Source of the DNA: Chytridium lagenaria
Taxonomy: Eukaryota > Chytridiomycota > Chytridiomycetes > Chytridiales > Chytridiaceae
Direction of reading: 5' to 3'
Length of the DNA stretch: 36,018 nucleotides
NCBI GenBank assembly: GCA_025449115.1
Contig: JAHLKC010000231.1
Location: 1 to 36,018 of the forward strand
The translations under genes and the position numbers were made by a program. Positions 18,081 to 28,713 of the stretch are shown piece by piece (position 1 is the stretch's first letter; each line of letters opens with the position of its first letter). The notes under the pieces were generated by a model. The model searched no databases. It had not been told where the DNA came from and saw only the letters and a program-made list of their open reading frames with translations.

Positions 18081-21000
18081 ATGGACTTTAGCCACTTCAC
18101 TAAAGAAGTCGAGGAGTTTGAAGACATAGTGGATTCTTTCGGTACGTCATCTCCCTCTAAAAATTGGGAGCCTTTGTCTCCACACCCTTTATTTTAACCC
18201 GCTAACGGATGTCCTTTAGTCTCCCAGATGAAAGATATAACCGAGGGAAAGATTCCAAAGGGTCTTGAAGAAAAGGATGATTTAAAGAGTTTATCCAATA
18301 ATGAAAGTTAGATGCTAGAAAAGTTGACTCCGTAAAGCTTCCTGTTCAAATTGCAAAGACCCCGTCAGAAACATCGGTCATCTCTGTGCCCAAGGCCGCA
18401 GAGCCTCACCAGTGAGCCTGGGGGAGAACTCTAGAACGAAGGAAACTATGGACAAATTGAAATTAAACCAGCCTCAAAGAACGTCTCTTGATTATCTCGA
18501 TTCCGATAACATCACGGACGAGGATAGCGACGATGAACAAGTCGTACCCTCTCAACCCAGCCCAGTTGAAACGAAAAAGAAACTCGTCCCCCCTAAACGC
18601 TTACCCCTCCCTCCCACCTCCACTGAAATATTGCATATTCTTTCCAACGAGCACCGCATGGCTGGCAACGACGCATTCCAAAAACGCGATTTCGCTGCAG
18701 CAGAGGAAATCTTACACGCTTGCTCTGGAGACTTGCCTACATCCTACAAAGGCGATGATTTCAGAATTCAAACAGAGAGGAAGGAAAGGGAAGGAGGAGG
18801 ATCCATTCGCGTTCATCAATAAATTTGTCGGTGATCCGGATGCCTGTTGTTCCGGAATCAGCGGTGTACAATAATAGAGCATTGGTGAGGGTTAAGATGG
18901 GAAAGTGGAAGGAGGCAAAAGAAGATTGTACAAAAGCTTTAGAAACGGTGATAAAGGCTGCTGGGAACAATGAATTAGACGGTAAGCAAAAACACTTCAA
19001 ATTATAGTTTATACTGATGTATATGTCTAAGCAGTTAATCAATTTGACACTGCCGTCAAAGCGCTCACTCGCAAAGTCTTAATTGAGCGTGAACTTAGGC
19101 TTCTCGAAGATGCCGAAGCCAGTCTGAACCGTCTCCACATCTACTTGAAAAAGTACGATTCCTTTATTCTACCTACCGTATCACGCCCCATTCCACTCGT
19201 CGACGCAGAAGAAACCTTCCGAACCCTCCGCTCGGTCCAAAAGGAGCTACATGATGCAGAGTCAGAGTCTTCTATAGCCGCACAATGCGCCTCAAGGCGT
19301 AAGCAAGATATCCAAAACTTAAGGTCCACTCTTGAAAAGTTTCGGACCATTGCTAAATCTCTTGAGGGAAAAATTACTGGAAGGAAGAAGGAAGCGATGG
19401 ATGACATTACTGCATATATTTGCTCGATGATTGTTGAGGGACAGCACGGGGCGGTAGTGTTTCGGGTGTCGAAAGGGTTTGAGGCGGTTTTGGAGGAGGG
19501 GGTTGTGACGCCTTCCACTTTGGGATGGGTACTCGATATAGTGATCGCGGCTGTATCGAGTGGGAGACTGTCGACCAATTATCAAGCTTCGACATCCCCG
19601 AATGTCCGGGAGGTGACGAAACGTATCTACCTCCTCCTAAAGACATTTTTGGCAACTCCGGAAACAGACCGAAAGGGATTGACGGAGATGATGATGCAAC
19701 TTTTCGCCTTCTGTGCGCCGGATGTATACTTCTTAGATTATATCACGCAATCCAAGTTTATGCACACTCCTGACGGCGCGCATGTATGGAGGGAGATGAT
19801 GCAGGAGATGTTGATGCAAGTTCAAGATGGGGATCTGGATGGGAGTCGACTGCCTCATGTCGCGTGTCTCCTTACGTTCACAAAGTACTTAATGAAGCAT
19901 GGACCGTCGGGCCCGCATGCCGTCTTCAACGCGTGGAATATATCTCCTGTCGCCCTTCTTCGTGTCGCCGACCAATACATCGCATCAACTGTAGAGATAA
20001 GTTCTCTCGAGCTTGATGTGGCAGAAAACATGCTTGGAGAATTGGCTTGTGGAGCCTTGATATCAGTTTTGAACGCCAAACCTGTTTTCGAAAATCTCGC
20101 CGGGACCACGGGATATGATCAGTACTATTTCTATGATTGTAAAAATAACTCGTCGAATACTTCGCGGAAAGAATACGGCCATGACGCGGAATCATCACAT
20201 TGCCCGACTTCATGAAGTCAAGCAATCCATTTACCATCTCATTTACAAGCTCTCGTCCGAAGCGAGGACTTGTGACGCCGATTTTGAGGTCAGAAATGAG
20301 ATGGTACCGCTAGTCTTTAGCGCCTTGGTAGACCTACGAGAACTTGACGAGAGTCTTGAAGATTCTAATGATCACGTCAAGTGGCTGATTTTGACGCTAT
20401 CAAACCTTGTCAGCGACCTACCTGTCGAATGTTCTGAGCAGCTTGCCGTCCGGTGGGATGAGCTTGCTATTGATGAGATTCTTAAAGGAGCTTTTAATCA
20501 GTTCGTCTATGTCCCCGAAACGGATAGCTCAACGAAAGTTTGTCATGCTGCCATAAAAATCCTGCATTCTTGGTTGAAAATTTCGGAAGATAACTCGGAG
20601 ACGTGGGAAAGAAGGGAGGGATTTGGAATTTTTGCGCAATTGATGAACGAGATTATTAGACGGAGGAAGATTGAGATAAACGAATATCTTGGATACATTG
20701 AAGGGAACTTGGCTGTCTGCGTGGAGTTGTGTACGAAAAAACGTGAGTTATTTGCGATGATGTAGAATGTCCCATTTTTAACTATATACGCATGATGTCA
20801 ATCTAAATCTTACTCAATAATTAATTTATACGAAACGAAGCCGCAAACGCACAGCTTCTCTTTGAGGCTGGAATAATGGAAGCCGCCATTGAACTACTTA
20901 GGATGGAGAGAGCCACAAAAAACGACGTTGTAAAAAGGAATCTCGCGGTTGCCTGTGGCAAGATTTGCACTAATTACGGTAAGAAGAAATGAAGTCGTTA

Positions 21001-21140
21001 TTAGAGCTTTCGGGCAAGTCTAACGTCCCATAACTAACTTTTTATTTTTTTTAAAAAAAAAAGAACCCGCCAAGTTAAGATTCAAAGAGCTTAAAGGGTT
21101 TGAGCTCATTCATTCAATGGGGAATAAAATCCTTAAATAA
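18081..21140 (+). CDS. TTC12-like TPR and armadillo-repeat protein
   Basis: Starts MDFSHFTKEVEEFEDIVDSF; an intron splits Val after this. An acidic linker (DNITDEDSDDEQ) precedes a TPR region: HRMAGNDAFQKRDFAAAEE, then one frame over YTLALETCL, then VYNNRALVRVKMGKWKEAKEDCTKAL, the canonical TPR motif. A helix-rich part of more than 500 residues follows (VDAEETFRTLRSVQKELHDA, TEMMMQLFAFCAPDVYFL, LILTLSNLVSDLP), and the last exons give AAIELLRMERATKN, RNLAVACGKICTNYEPAKLR and FKELKGFELI, the armadillo-like C-terminus seen in TTC12. TTC12 preassembles axonemal dynein arms in the cytoplasm, so this gene suggests a flagellated stage. Breaks occur near 18308, 18420, 18710, 18840 and 20100. SPAG1- or UNC45-like proteins are alternatives. 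Confidence 0.6.
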
Positions 21141-21283
21141 TGGGAAAGTGGGTAGAGTCGGGTCGTGCCAGTGCATTCATGTATGAGAAAAGAGACAAAA
21201 GGAAACATATTCACATCGTATATAGCTACAGCCATAATCATAAATAAAGAATTGGAAACATGTAGGGAGAATGGGCACAAGCT

Positions 21284-21594
21284 TCATGCATCTGAATCCT
21301 CAGGAGTGTCGCCGCCGATGTTGTGGGTCCCAGAGTAAGGACCTCTTAATCTTTTTCTCGGATTCATCTGCGCCAGTGTAAAAGTCAGCGATATGAATAG
21401 AAATGGTCGAGAAAGGGTCTAACCAGATGAATCTGACATTCGAAGAAGGCTCTCTGTGCCTTTCGACAATCCCCTGGGACGCTGTCGTTGTACTTGGGGT
21501 CAAGGCATTCCTTCACAGAACGCCCATTTTTGACACAATCCGAGGCTGCTAGGCATTCAATCAAGTCCTCTCTATACTTTTGGCATGTCGGCAT
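21284..21594 (-). CDS. COA5: COA5/PET191, cytochrome c oxidase assembly factor
   Basis: A small intact protein of 84 residues in two exons (intron 21368-21423). It has the twin CX9C pattern of mitochondrial intermembrane-space proteins: MPTCQKYREDLIEC and CRKAQRAFFEC, with the family's CLAASDCV and VPGDC between them, and ends with NPRKRLRG as in Pet191. It is imported by the Mia40 relay and is needed for complex IV assembly. An upstream GTAAGT with a downstream AG, about 21600-21650, suggests an intron in the 5' UTR. The length is typical of the family. Confidence 0.92.
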
Positions 21595-21797
21595 AATTGC
21601 TTTTGTTGCTTGAGAAAATTGAGAAAGAGACAACTTCCACCCACTTACGCCTTCAGATGTGAAGGGCATAACGAGTGGAATCGTATAACGCCCCGTATAA
21701 ATTGTTGAACTAATCTTAAGCACGAGGTGTATTTTAATGAGGGTCAAAGTAATTCGTGGTCTTCAAAATGGCCCATGCTCTCAAAAGAGCCAACCGT

Positions 21798-22806
21798 TCA
21801 GCCAATTTCCAGCGTCATTACTGCATACACACCTTGTACGCGGTCCGTCTTGATAGGCATTCCCTTGGTCCACATTCTTCCTGTAACAAAACCACCTTCT
21901 CCCGATAACCCAACTTCATTGAAAACAGCAGTTGCGTCAGAGTTTGCCATGCATACATCCGCATAAATCGGGCTTTCGTCTTTTGCAACGGAATTGATGA
22001 GCTTCGCGGCGATGTACCGCGCAACTTTTAGAGAAGTCGCGTAGAGTGGACCGATACGGTAACCTGTTGACGATGGGCGAATAGAGCCAAATCCTTCGAT
22101 ATCTTTTGCAGAAAACATAGAGTCGAACGACGAAGCGATTACCGTAGAGATGATGGAGGGTTCCTTCAGCCATGACTTGAAAAAGGCATCCGGTCGCTTA
22201 CAACCTGAGTACTGCGCCTCGAAATTCGCGATGGCTTCCACAAAGCTATTATTGTTGGCATCGACAGACACGTCGGCAAATGTGGACGGAAGCTCTTCAA
22301 TGCGGATGTCATTTGCAGGTTTGCCATGAAATCTGACGTTGTCCCATACTTTAGTAAAGCCAGACTTCGCGTAGTTGTGCTGCTGCTCGACGACACCGTC
22401 GAGACCTACATTACAATCGGGACCAAGATACTCCATGGCCTTTTGGAACAACTGCAGGCCATAGTTCTTTCCACGGTGCGATGGGTTTCTAACTATATAA
22501 TATCCGATGAAACCCACATTATCTCTATACTTTCAGGCTGTTAACTCAATGCAGTAAATGCGGTTTTTTCTACCTTCATCGCGGTGATGCAGGCGATTGG
22601 CTCCTCGTCACCATCCAAGCATCCTGCGAACATTCCTTTGGGATCAGCAAAGGGAAAAACAACCCCATCGGTCACGCCCTGCAGACATCAAACTGTGCAC
22701 ATCTGATATGTGAACATACTGCATTCCATTGCTGCTCGTTAGCCCACTTCACGCACACCTGAGGAAATGTCTCTCCATCAAGGTGCTTGACCTCATACAA
22801 TGTCAT
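21798..22806 (-). CDS. GNAT-family acetyltransferase with C-terminal acetyltransf_18-like domain
   Basis: Three exons (introns 22679-22719 and 22530-22573) join into 307 residues with no break. The N-terminal GNAT domain shows VVFPFADPKGMFAGCLDG, EPIACITAMK, VGFIGYYIVRNPSHRGKNYGLQLF (the acetyl-CoA binding RGxGxG-type loop, here RGKNYG) and LDGVVEQQHNYAKSGF. The second half, with DAFFKSWL, GFGSIRPSSTGYRIGPLYA and a final GGFVTGRMWTKG, matches the pattern of the domain that follows GNAT in YitH-like proteins. The substrate is unknown. The start codon is 54 bases from the divergent PPR gene. Confidence 0.85.
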
Positions 22807-22860
22807 ATCGAATATTTATTTTGTGAAGACAACCTCGTTTGCTATTTTCTTTAACTCAAC
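22807..22860. promoter_or_regulatory. 54-bp divergent spacer between GNAT and PPR genes
   Basis: Very short region between two start codons. It must contain both transcription starts or overlap them. Confidence 0.5.
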
Positions 22861-24748
22861 ATGCTGTCCAGACGTTTCTTCCGCCATGCAGCCTGTGTCT
22901 GGCGCAAGCCTAAGGCTGTGGAAACGTTCTCGGCATGCAGAGCTTTTTCGAATGTAACCGGGGGTGAGACAGCTCCTGCTAGGACTCCTCTTAAAGACGC
23001 CGGACGTGATGACCGATTGTTAATCGTGTCCATGAAGAAGGCTATTGAGCTTTCTGACACTCGTATCGCTTTACAAAGCTATAACTCGCTGAGAGAGAGA
23101 ATTCCCTTACCAAGCTCACGGCAAAGGATTCTGCAAGCCTGATTTTACTCCTTGCATCGCAGAAAACAAGCACGGCTAAGCAAGCGGAAACTTTGAGGAC
23201 CATCTTCATGGATACATCGGCCATACACGGATCTCAAAATATCAGGTTTCCCGAACCTGTTTTTAGAAGCCTACTCCAACTCTTTCTGCGAGTTAAAGAT
23301 TTCAAAACATTTGATGTTGTCTACAATGCCTTACGTGAGAGTGGTCAAGCCATATCAAGAGACACGCTCAACGTCATCATGGGAAGCTACGCAAAGAGGA
23401 AGAACCTTGACGGTGTTTTGATGATATTTAATGAGTTTGAGAGGCTGTCACTAATTTCTGAGTCGGAGGATACCGACGCATCTACTTTGATATCTCACGG
23501 GCCAAATGAGGTCACATATCTACATCTGATCAACGGTTACATAGCTGCAGGAAGGCTCGAAGATGCCAAGGGTGTCTTGGACGAGTTAAGGGGAGATGCG
23601 GCCCTGTAGAGCCAACTCTTGCTATTTTCAATAGCATGATCCATGCTTTTGCGTTGGACGGGCAGTTTGAGCAGGCTATGCTGCTTTTTCAAGATATGCA
23701 AACCTACGGCTATCGGCCCAATGTCTTCACTTACAATAACCTAATGGATGCCTACGCCAAAGCAGGAATGGAGGCCGATGCTCTTCGGACCCTGAGAATT
23801 ATGATCAAAGATTTTAAATCTGGCCCATCGCGCTTCCATGTCGCCCCGACGGTCGTTTCTTTAAATATTCTGGTTAACATGTATGCTAGAATTGGGGCGC
23901 CCGAAGAAGCTGAGAAGATTATCGCAGCCATGTCCGGACAGATGGAAGGCAGCCCTCATGTAGTCGAGCCCAATAACGTCACCCTGACAGCATTAATGAA
24001 TGCTTACCGGAAAGCTGGGGACATGCCGGGTTGCGAGGAGACCATGAAAAGATTTTCTGCCAACAATATGTCACCGGATGTTGCTTCCTTCAATGTCTTG
24101 ATTCTTGGATATTTGGAGTCTAAGAATTCCGAGGCAGCTGTGGGGGCTTTACAACGGCTTAAACAGGCCGGGGTAAAACCGAACAGGAAAACCTATGCTC
24201 TGCTTATGGCATCTGCGGACCTTCCAACATTTGCGGATCTGTATAAAGATATGAAAATGTCAGGGGTTTCGCCAAACGCGGAGATCTTGTCCCTAGCTTT
24301 GGAAGCCGTCTTAAACTACTTATCATCTACAAGATCGAATCCCCACACGCTGCTAGATTCATTGTCGATATATTTGAAAGAGCTAAAGTCTTTTGAAATA
24401 ATCAGTAGGGATATATCCGGCAAAGTGCTGTCTATTCTTTTGGCCCTTTCAGCAAAACCCAACAAATTGCAAGACGCCTACGATGAATACTTCAGTAAGC
24501 TTATTTTGCCTCCTGGAGCTACCACGTTGCAAGGTCTTTTGGATGAACGGGTTTGGGAAACTCGAGAGTCTTTGGGGGATTCAAAGTACAACGAGGAAAC
24601 GGCAAATTTTTTGCTTAAAGTCTACGGGGACCTGGCTTCGCATGGGGTATCGCTAACAAGTGAAGACCAAGAGAGATTTTCATCTCGGATTCAGAGCTTG
24701 TTGGGTGCGAAGACGGAAGCCTTGCTTGGATCCAATATCAAGAAATAA
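22861..24748 (+). CDS. Pentatricopeptide repeat protein, probably mitochondrial
   Basis: The N-terminus MLSRRFFRHAACVWRKPK is rich in Arg and hydrophobic residues and has no acidic residue, a likely mitochondrial presequence. PPR repeats follow, for example NVFTYNNLMDAYAKAGMEAD, VVSLNILVNMYARIGAPEEA, NVTLTALMNAYRKAGDMPGC and DVASFNVLILGYLESKNSEA; at least six repeats are visible. PPR proteins bind organelle RNA and act in its processing or translation. No intron is needed. Two single-base breaks exist: near 23100-23140, close to a GA dinucleotide run, and near 23600, where one base is missing before PVEPTLAIFNSMI. The total is about 620 residues. The RNA target cannot be told from the sequence. 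Confidence 0.85.
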
Positions 24749-24749
24749 A

Positions 24750-25685
24750 TTATAACGAGTTTCGCTTCAGGCATGCCAAATAGTTCACGAGTAGAGACAT
24801 AGGGTTGGTGTTGGCAAGTAGATGCCACCGATTCAGAATTGGGTTGTAGGCCATGCCGCTCATGTCGCGAACCGATGCATTTGCGTCAGCGGCAAAGTTT
24901 GTGAGTTCTTCGGGGGTTATGTATTTGTCGTGCTCATGCGTCCCTGGAGGTACCCATTTTAATAGTTGTTCGGCCATGAAGATGGTGAGGAAGTGGGACG
25001 CCGCGTTTCTGTTAATAGTAGAAAGGAGAATGACGCCCTCCGGCTAATTCATTAGGTAGGATTGCAGGTCCAGTACGGCATACCTTCGCTAACTGACAGA
25101 GTGTCGACACGAAGCTTTTGGGATCGTTGACATGCTCAATGACCTCCAAGCTGCACACCACGTCGAATTGTGATCCTCCAGTTTCTTCCAAGAGCTCCTC
25201 TGCCGTTAACGTTCGGTATGTTGGAGATCGCAAAAGAGGATCCGATTCCGCATGAAACTTAGCCATCTTCACGTTTTCCGGGGCAGCATCCAATCCAACG
25301 ACATCCCCACCGAGCCTTGATAAAGACTGAAAGAAATTCAGAAATGCAGATGGAAGAAAAAGCCCACCTCTGCAAGAAGGCCACCACCACATCCCACGTC
25401 AAGCATCTTCAAGCCTTCAAAAGGCTTATCCAATTTGACCAGTCTATTCCTATCCAAGTATTGATCTACCTTGTCCTTAATGTAGCTTACTCGGACAGGA
25501 TTCATCTTGTGAAGCATCTCAAACTGGCCCTTTGGATCCCACCATTCTGCAGCCGCCCTTCCAAACTTTGCAACTTCTTCCGGATCGATAGACGAGGTAG
25601 TCCGTATGCACACCTCACCAAACGATGACATGCAAGCGACGGTGTTAACAAGCGCGATGCAAGCTGAACATTTCTCATGAAGCAT
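24750..25685 (-). CDS. COQ3: COQ3, ubiquinone biosynthesis O-methyltransferase
   Basis: SAM-dependent enzyme that methylates two hydroxyl groups of ubiquinone precursors, on the matrix side of the mitochondrial inner membrane. Introns at 25327-25367 and 25044-25083 join three exons in phase 0 without breaks. Motifs: EVAKFGRAAAEWWDPKG with the family's AxxWWD, LDVGCGGGLLAE (SAM motif I), VVGLDAAPENVKMA, FDVVCSLEVIEHV, GVILLSTINRNAASHFLTI and WVPPGTHEHDKYITPEEL. The first ATG in frame is 25685. A basic presequence-like peptide (MRNVQLASRLLTPSLACHRL) lies in another frame just upstream, so the true N-terminus may be joined through a sequence error. The stop lies one base from the PPR gene's stop. 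Confidence 0.93.
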
Positions 25686-25777
25686 GCCATCTTTTGCCCT
25701 TTTCCAATGGAGTGGCACTCAAATCGGAGTTGTAACACATTTCCAACAAGTTACTTCATCTTCACTCACCTGTAGTA

Positions 25778-28513
25778 ATGAGTGACGACGGCTTTGACGA
25801 GCCTCCACTTCCATTCGCATTCTCAAATCCTCCCATCGCACCATATTCACTACCTGGTCCATCTGCTCCTGATGCGTCATATTCTGGGAGTTCCATGCTG
25901 ATGCAGCACGTTCATGAGGAGATACCACCAGACGAATCCCAGCTAGAATCGCAACGGATGGATATGGCGGATGAGTATGAGGAAGACTCGGACGACGAAG
26001 AAGCTCCGAATGACCTCATGATTGAAATGAATCCCCTGTTACAAGCGGAACGAACCCCACCATATAGCCCCAATCGTCTTCATCTTCCACCACGACCACA
26101 GCAACGGGTTTCACTTCTAAATCCAAGATACCCGTCAGATGGAGGAAGGAGAATGGATGATATACCAAGAAGAACCACATTTAACTCATCACCGAGGGCA
26201 CGGGCGAATGAATGGAGCCCCTCAGATTTCGGAAAATCCTGTTGAATCAAAGGAGAGGATCAAGGAGGACGTTCTAAAGCTTTGGTCCGAAACCGAGAAT
26301 CTAGACGACTTGCTGGAGAATGTAAAGTCCTTAAAAAGTCCTTAATCTAACAGCGGTATCCTTGTCCTTTATAGATATATAATTACTTTGTGATGAAGGG
26401 CTTTTACCGCAATGCTTCTCAGTCGCGCCACAAATTTTGTTGTAAGCCGTTTTACCCTTACTATCTATAAAGTTTTTGTTTTAGAATCCTCTCATTCATT
26501 ATCGGCTTCGCCGTCTTTTTGTCATCTTGTGTCGACTACTCCCTTATCGGTCCTGGCAAACTTCTTGCAGATGTGATTCGCAACGACTGCGTGCGCAAGT
26601 ACGGAAATAGTAAACTTTGATAATGGACTAACCGTTTTTTAGCGTTCACGGTTTGCCCGCGAGCTTCTGATATTATTCAGCATTTGGTGGTTGTGGCAAG
26701 TTATCCGGCTAGTGATAGACACGCCAAAGCTTTTCAATGAAGTTGTTTCTACGAGCTTATTCTCGAAATTCCTGAGGTAAATGATCAACGCAGTATGACA
26801 CTTAACTTTCGGAGTCCGCTATGGACACTTTAACATGGCGTGAAGTTATATTAAAGATCACGAGAATTAGAGATATTCCGAACTCCAATCCCCACGGAAG
26901 GTCTGGTCTCGAGAAACTCGACGCGCATAATATTGCAAATCGGATTCTTCGGAGAGAGAATTACCTTATTGCGATATTTAATAAGGATATTCTGGACTTG
27001 ACAGTCCCGTTTCTGGGGAAACGTCAAATTGTTACGAAGATTATGGAATGGAATTTATCATTTTGCATCTTATCATATGTCTTCGATGACAGGGCGAAGT
27101 AAGAAAACGCTTTCTTAAGAGTAACCATCGTGTCCGACTTGTTGCTGGGTACTTACATACTCATTGCTTAAAAATACTGACGTTTTTTTTTTTTTTTTTT
27201 TGTTTTTTTTGTTTTTTTTGTTTTTTTTCAGTCTTCAGAAGCGGTTCGCGATGATGGCATTCCTCAACCTCCTCTTTGCACCATTCTTGATAATATTTTT
27301 GTTCTTATACATATTCTTCCGTTATGCAGAGGTATACAGGCTTTCGTTAGTAATCTAATGATTTGTCAGGAATACTCAAAGAATCCATCTCAGATTGGAG
27401 CTCGACAGTATTCACCGTTCGCATGGTGGAAATTTAGAGAATTTAATGAACTTCCCCATCTCTACCAGGAAAGATTGAATCGTAGTTATAAAAAGGCGGC
27501 AAAGTATATGGAACAATTTCCGAAGGAGAAAATCATTATTTTGGCTAGGTTCGAGTTTGTTTTTGATTTTTATTGATAAACTTGGAGATTTTTGTCTTTC
27601 GTGACTGGATCTTTTGCTGCAGCCCTTGCGGTGTTAACTCTAGTGGATAATCAGTTTATTGATTTTGAAATCACACCGCAGCGATCAGTGTTCTTTTACA
27701 TCGGAGTGTTTGGTGGAATTGCTGCTGCTGCGCGGGCAATGATACCAGAAGAAAATCAAGTATTTGAACCGGAGAAGGCTTTGAGAGAAGTCGCGGAGGA
27801 TACCCATTATCTTCCGGAATCTTGGAAAGGAAAGTTGCACACGGAAGCAGTGAGTTTCTGTAGTTATACCACCATAACTAATCAACCAGGTAAAAACGGA
27901 GTTTGCTGGTCTGTTTGACTACAAGGTGGTTCTCTTTCTGCAAGAGATAGCTAGTGTCGTGCTCGCACCATTTATACTCTACTACTCGCTTCCGAAATGC
28001 AGTGGCGATATTATTGATTTCTTCCGCGAGTTCACAGTACACGTCGACTCTTTGGGATATGTCTGCAGTTTTGCCGTCTTCAATTTCCGAATTCATGGAA
28101 ACCCAAGATATGGGGCACCTATCGAGGGTGCGAATCAGCGTTTACTATCAAAGGAAGGAAAGATGGAGCAGTCGTTCTTGTTTTTCAAGGCAAATAACCC
28201 TGAATGGGAGCCTGATCATGAGGGGAGTCAATACGTGCAAAATTTTACAAGGGCGGCACAGAGAAATTTGATGACCAGGACGGAAGCTTCTACGACAGGA
28301 GATTTTATGGCTTCGATGCTATTACGCCCCCCTCGAGTAAGTTTAAGTTTACGCGTTATTACCTTCGTTCACCCTTTTTGCGATCTAACATTTTCCAAGC
28401 GTACGGTAAAGTTCGGCCAATCCGAGAATCAAGTCCGACCTATCAGCGATTCAATAATGGCGCAGTCCGAAATAGATTTCGAAGATCGCCCCTTGGGTCT
28501 TTCGGACTTCTAG
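25778..28513 (+). CDS. ATG9: ATG9, autophagy lipid scramblase
   Basis: Multi-pass membrane protein that seeds autophagosomes and moves lipids between leaflets. The N-terminus is acidic and disordered ([14 protein letters not shown]). The conserved core is clear: [171 protein letters not shown] and [11 protein letters not shown]. Several short introns include 27099-27231, which has a long T tract, and one at about 28339-28401. I end it at 28513 because the last exon joins in phase 0 to LGLSDF. Breaks near 26215 and 26405 and uncertain joining near 26800 remain. Confidence 0.93.
27183..27228 (+). repeat. T-tract repeat before an intron acceptor in ATG9
   Basis: T19, then three units of G followed by T8, ending in CAG, the splice acceptor. 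It is an extreme polypyrimidine tract with a regular nine-base period. Its exact length is doubtful in indel-prone sequence. Confidence 0.7.
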
Positions 28514-28713
28514 ACGCTTTATACGAAACCAACAGCAGAGGCTTTTCACGCGTCGCCTGAGCATTCTTTATCCGTATTTGTACAAACACATAATCCCTCT
28601 AGCTTTTGCAAAATTGAAGCTCCATTGTTGATTATCAAAAAGCCTAAACCCAACTTTACCTTCTACATAAACTGAATTATATATCCTACCGCCATGAAAG
28701 TGTGTTGCCTTAC

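Noticed and set aside
22861..28513. A mitochondrial gene cluster (PPR, COQ3, COA5) as a functional operon-like unit
   Set aside because: The genes are on different strands with separate promoters and are interrupted by GNAT and ATG9; compact fungal gene packing explains the arrangement.
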